Shown one piece after another: positions 63,157 through 64,000 of a stretch of DNA of 64,000 nt; the stretch's first letter is position 1, and the number at the start of each line of letters is the position of its first letter. Source of the DNA: Candidatus Rifleibacterium amylolyticum (GTDB taxonomy: Bacteria; Muiribacteriota; Ozemobacteria; Ozemobacterales; Ozemobacteraceae); NCBI GenBank assembly GCA_009917695.1, contig JAACJG010000001.1, positions 269,219-333,218 of the forward strand. Direction: 5' to 3'. A model generated the notes under the pieces. That model saw only the letters and a program-made list of their open reading frames with translations. It did no database searches and had not been told where the DNA came from. The translations under genes and the position numbers were made by a program.

Positions 63157-63242
63157 GCCAAAGCAATTCTCGTTCAAAATCGACCGTGTTTTTAGCGCTT
63201 TTCTGGATCCTGCGACTGCGCTTCGCTCCGCGCAGGATGACG
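63157..63242. repeat. palindromic intergenic repeat between cupin and trpB
   Basis: GCCAAAGCAATTCTCG (63157-63172) recurs at 14946-14961. A hairpin follows, ATCCTGCG (about 63207) and CGCAGGAT (about 63231) around GCGCTTCGCTCCGCGC, ending in GATGACG like the copies at 17.55 and 41.1 kb. Confidence 0.72.
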
Positions 63243-63311
63243 TTTTTGCGACCTTATGAATCTTGCAGCATTGTAGTCAGTGATTTAGTTCTTATGTCTG
63301 AGAATTGCCAG

Positions 63312-64000
63312 TCACAGGGGCTTATCTGTGGCAGTGTAGCGCTGTTTGAATTCTTCGAGAGAGAAGCCGTATTTCTGGGAGACGAAGTCGATGTCTTTGT
63401 CGCCGCGACCGCTGAGATTGACGAGTATTGACTGATACTTCTTTTCATTGGCGAGCTTGAGGGCATAAGCTACAGCGTGCGCGCTTTCGAGGGCTGGAAT
63501 GATGCCTTCGGTGCGGCTGAGTATGTAGAACGCTTCGAGACATTCGTAATCACTGGCAGTAACGTATTTGATCCGTCCGCTGTCTTTGAAATTACTGTGT
63601 TCTGGCCCGACGCCAGGATAGTCGAGGCCGCTTGCAATCGAATAGACCGGGGCGGGTTCGCCTTTGTCGTCCTGCAGCAGGTAGCATTTAAAACCGTGAA
63701 TTACGCCGGGTTTACCGAGAGTCATGGTGGCGGAATTCTCGCCGAGTTTGAGTGAGCGCCCGGAAGGCTCGACACCGTAAATCTCACAGGGATCATCGAG
63801 GAAGGCGGAAAACAGGCCGATGGCGTTGCTGCCGCCGCCAACGCAGGCGACGACGTTGTCTGGCAGTTCGCCGGTCATTTCAAAAAACTGCTCACGTGCT
63901 TCGATGCCGACTATGCGCTGAAACTCACGCACCAGCATCGGAAAAGGATGCGGCCCGACTACTGAACCTATACAATACATGCTGTTTATGGGGTCTTTCA
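63312..64000 (-). CDS. trpB: tryptophan synthase beta chain, N-terminal part outside window
   Basis: The visible part has about 229 residues and runs off the right edge without a start; the codons at the edge continue the family sequence ([20 protein letters not shown]). It is the C-terminal half of TrpB: GGGSNAIG binds the phosphate of pyridoxal phosphate, and [12 protein letters not shown] and [10 protein letters not shown] are conserved. The lysine that holds the cofactor lies in the missing part. The enzyme joins indole and serine to make tryptophan, with TrpA. No trpA follows within this window; the next gene downstream is the cupin, so the usual trpBA order is not present here. Confidence 0.95.
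   Translation of the reverse strand, partial: KDPINSMYCIGSVVGPHPFPMLVREFQRIVGIEAREQFFEMTGELPDNVVACVGGGSNAIGLFSAFLDDPCEIYGVEPSGRSLKLGENSATMTLGKPGVIHGFKCYLLQDDKGEPAPVYSIASGLDYPGVGPEHSNFKDSGRIKYVTASDYECLEAFYILSRTEGIIPALESAHAVAYALKLANEKKYQSILVNLSGRGDKDIDFVSQKYGFSLEEFKQRYTATDKPL

Overview
The window looks like chromosomal DNA of a free-living, two-membrane (Gram-negative type) bacterium that invests heavily in membrane-bound signal transduction. Outer-membrane evidence is a TolC-family channel with its RND pump and adaptor, and a 909-residue secreted protein ending in what looks like an outer-membrane barrel. I cannot name the organism from this sequence. The density of four-helix membrane receptors carrying SpoIIE phosphatase or class III cyclase outputs, and the strange repetitive secreted protein, suggest a poorly studied phylum. 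Candidatus Riflebacteria is a guess from memory and not a result.

Layout. 1-2.2 kb: the 3' part of a HAMP-GAF-GGDEF diguanylate cyclase, translationally coupled to a TAXI-type periplasmic binding protein. 2.2-4.8 kb: small secreted proteins and an SH3-glucosaminidase. 4.8-12.2 kb: a pseudo-receiver/RsbW-like ATPase/cNMP-binding protein (minus strand), divergent from two overlapping cyclase genes. 12.2-16.4 kb: small and membrane proteins, ZupT and a metallophosphoesterase. 16.4-20.1 kb: a sensor that seems to have lost its output, then a repetitive secreted glycine-zipper protein. 20.3-26 kb: two overlapping SpoIIE/PP2C phosphatase receptors. 26-32.4 kb: a tetR-tolC-adaptor-RND efflux operon with a palindromic operator. 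32.5-36 kb: a B12-binding radical SAM enzyme coupled to a leader-and-repeat protein, and a GNAT. 36.2-39.3 kb: sugar-type ABC importer genes without the ATPase. 39.3-41 kb: gamma-glutamyltransferase. 41.2-52.9 kb: a four-gene operon of large receptor cyclases. 53-64 kb: dnaE, a pseudo-peptidase/propeller/barrel protein, a phosphodiester glycosidase-like protein, YgiQ, GNAT, cupin and the C-terminal part of TrpB.

The most unusual system is six receptor-type class III nucleotide cyclase genes arranged as three translationally coupled pairs (6306-12151; 49891-52836 with 46979-49891; 44095-46977 with 41231-44098). In every pair the first gene keeps both metal-binding aspartates but has lost the adenine-selecting aspartate and at least one transition-state residue. 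The second gene has lost the first metal aspartate (in one case both) but keeps Lys, Asp, Asn and Arg. Neither protein should form a working homodimer, but one complete active site would form at the interface of a heterodimer. This is the C1/C2 logic of animal membrane adenylyl cyclases, here in separate, paired bacterial receptors. All six share one layout: transmembrane segment, extracytoplasmic domain, transmembrane hairpin, second extracytoplasmic domain, transmembrane segment, HAMP, output. The two SpoIIE phosphatases share it too. The protein divergent from the first pair has an intact-looking cAMP-binding cassette fused to an RsbW-like ATPase. A route from cAMP to partner switching is therefore plausible, with the phosphatases as opposing arms.

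Intergenic space carries a family of palindromic repeats (14.95, 17.55, 20.2, 36.1, 41.1 and 63.2 kb), one of which appears to form the C-terminus of the sensor gene at 16.4-17.6 kb. I saw no tRNA, rRNA, CRISPR array, transposase or prophage gene.
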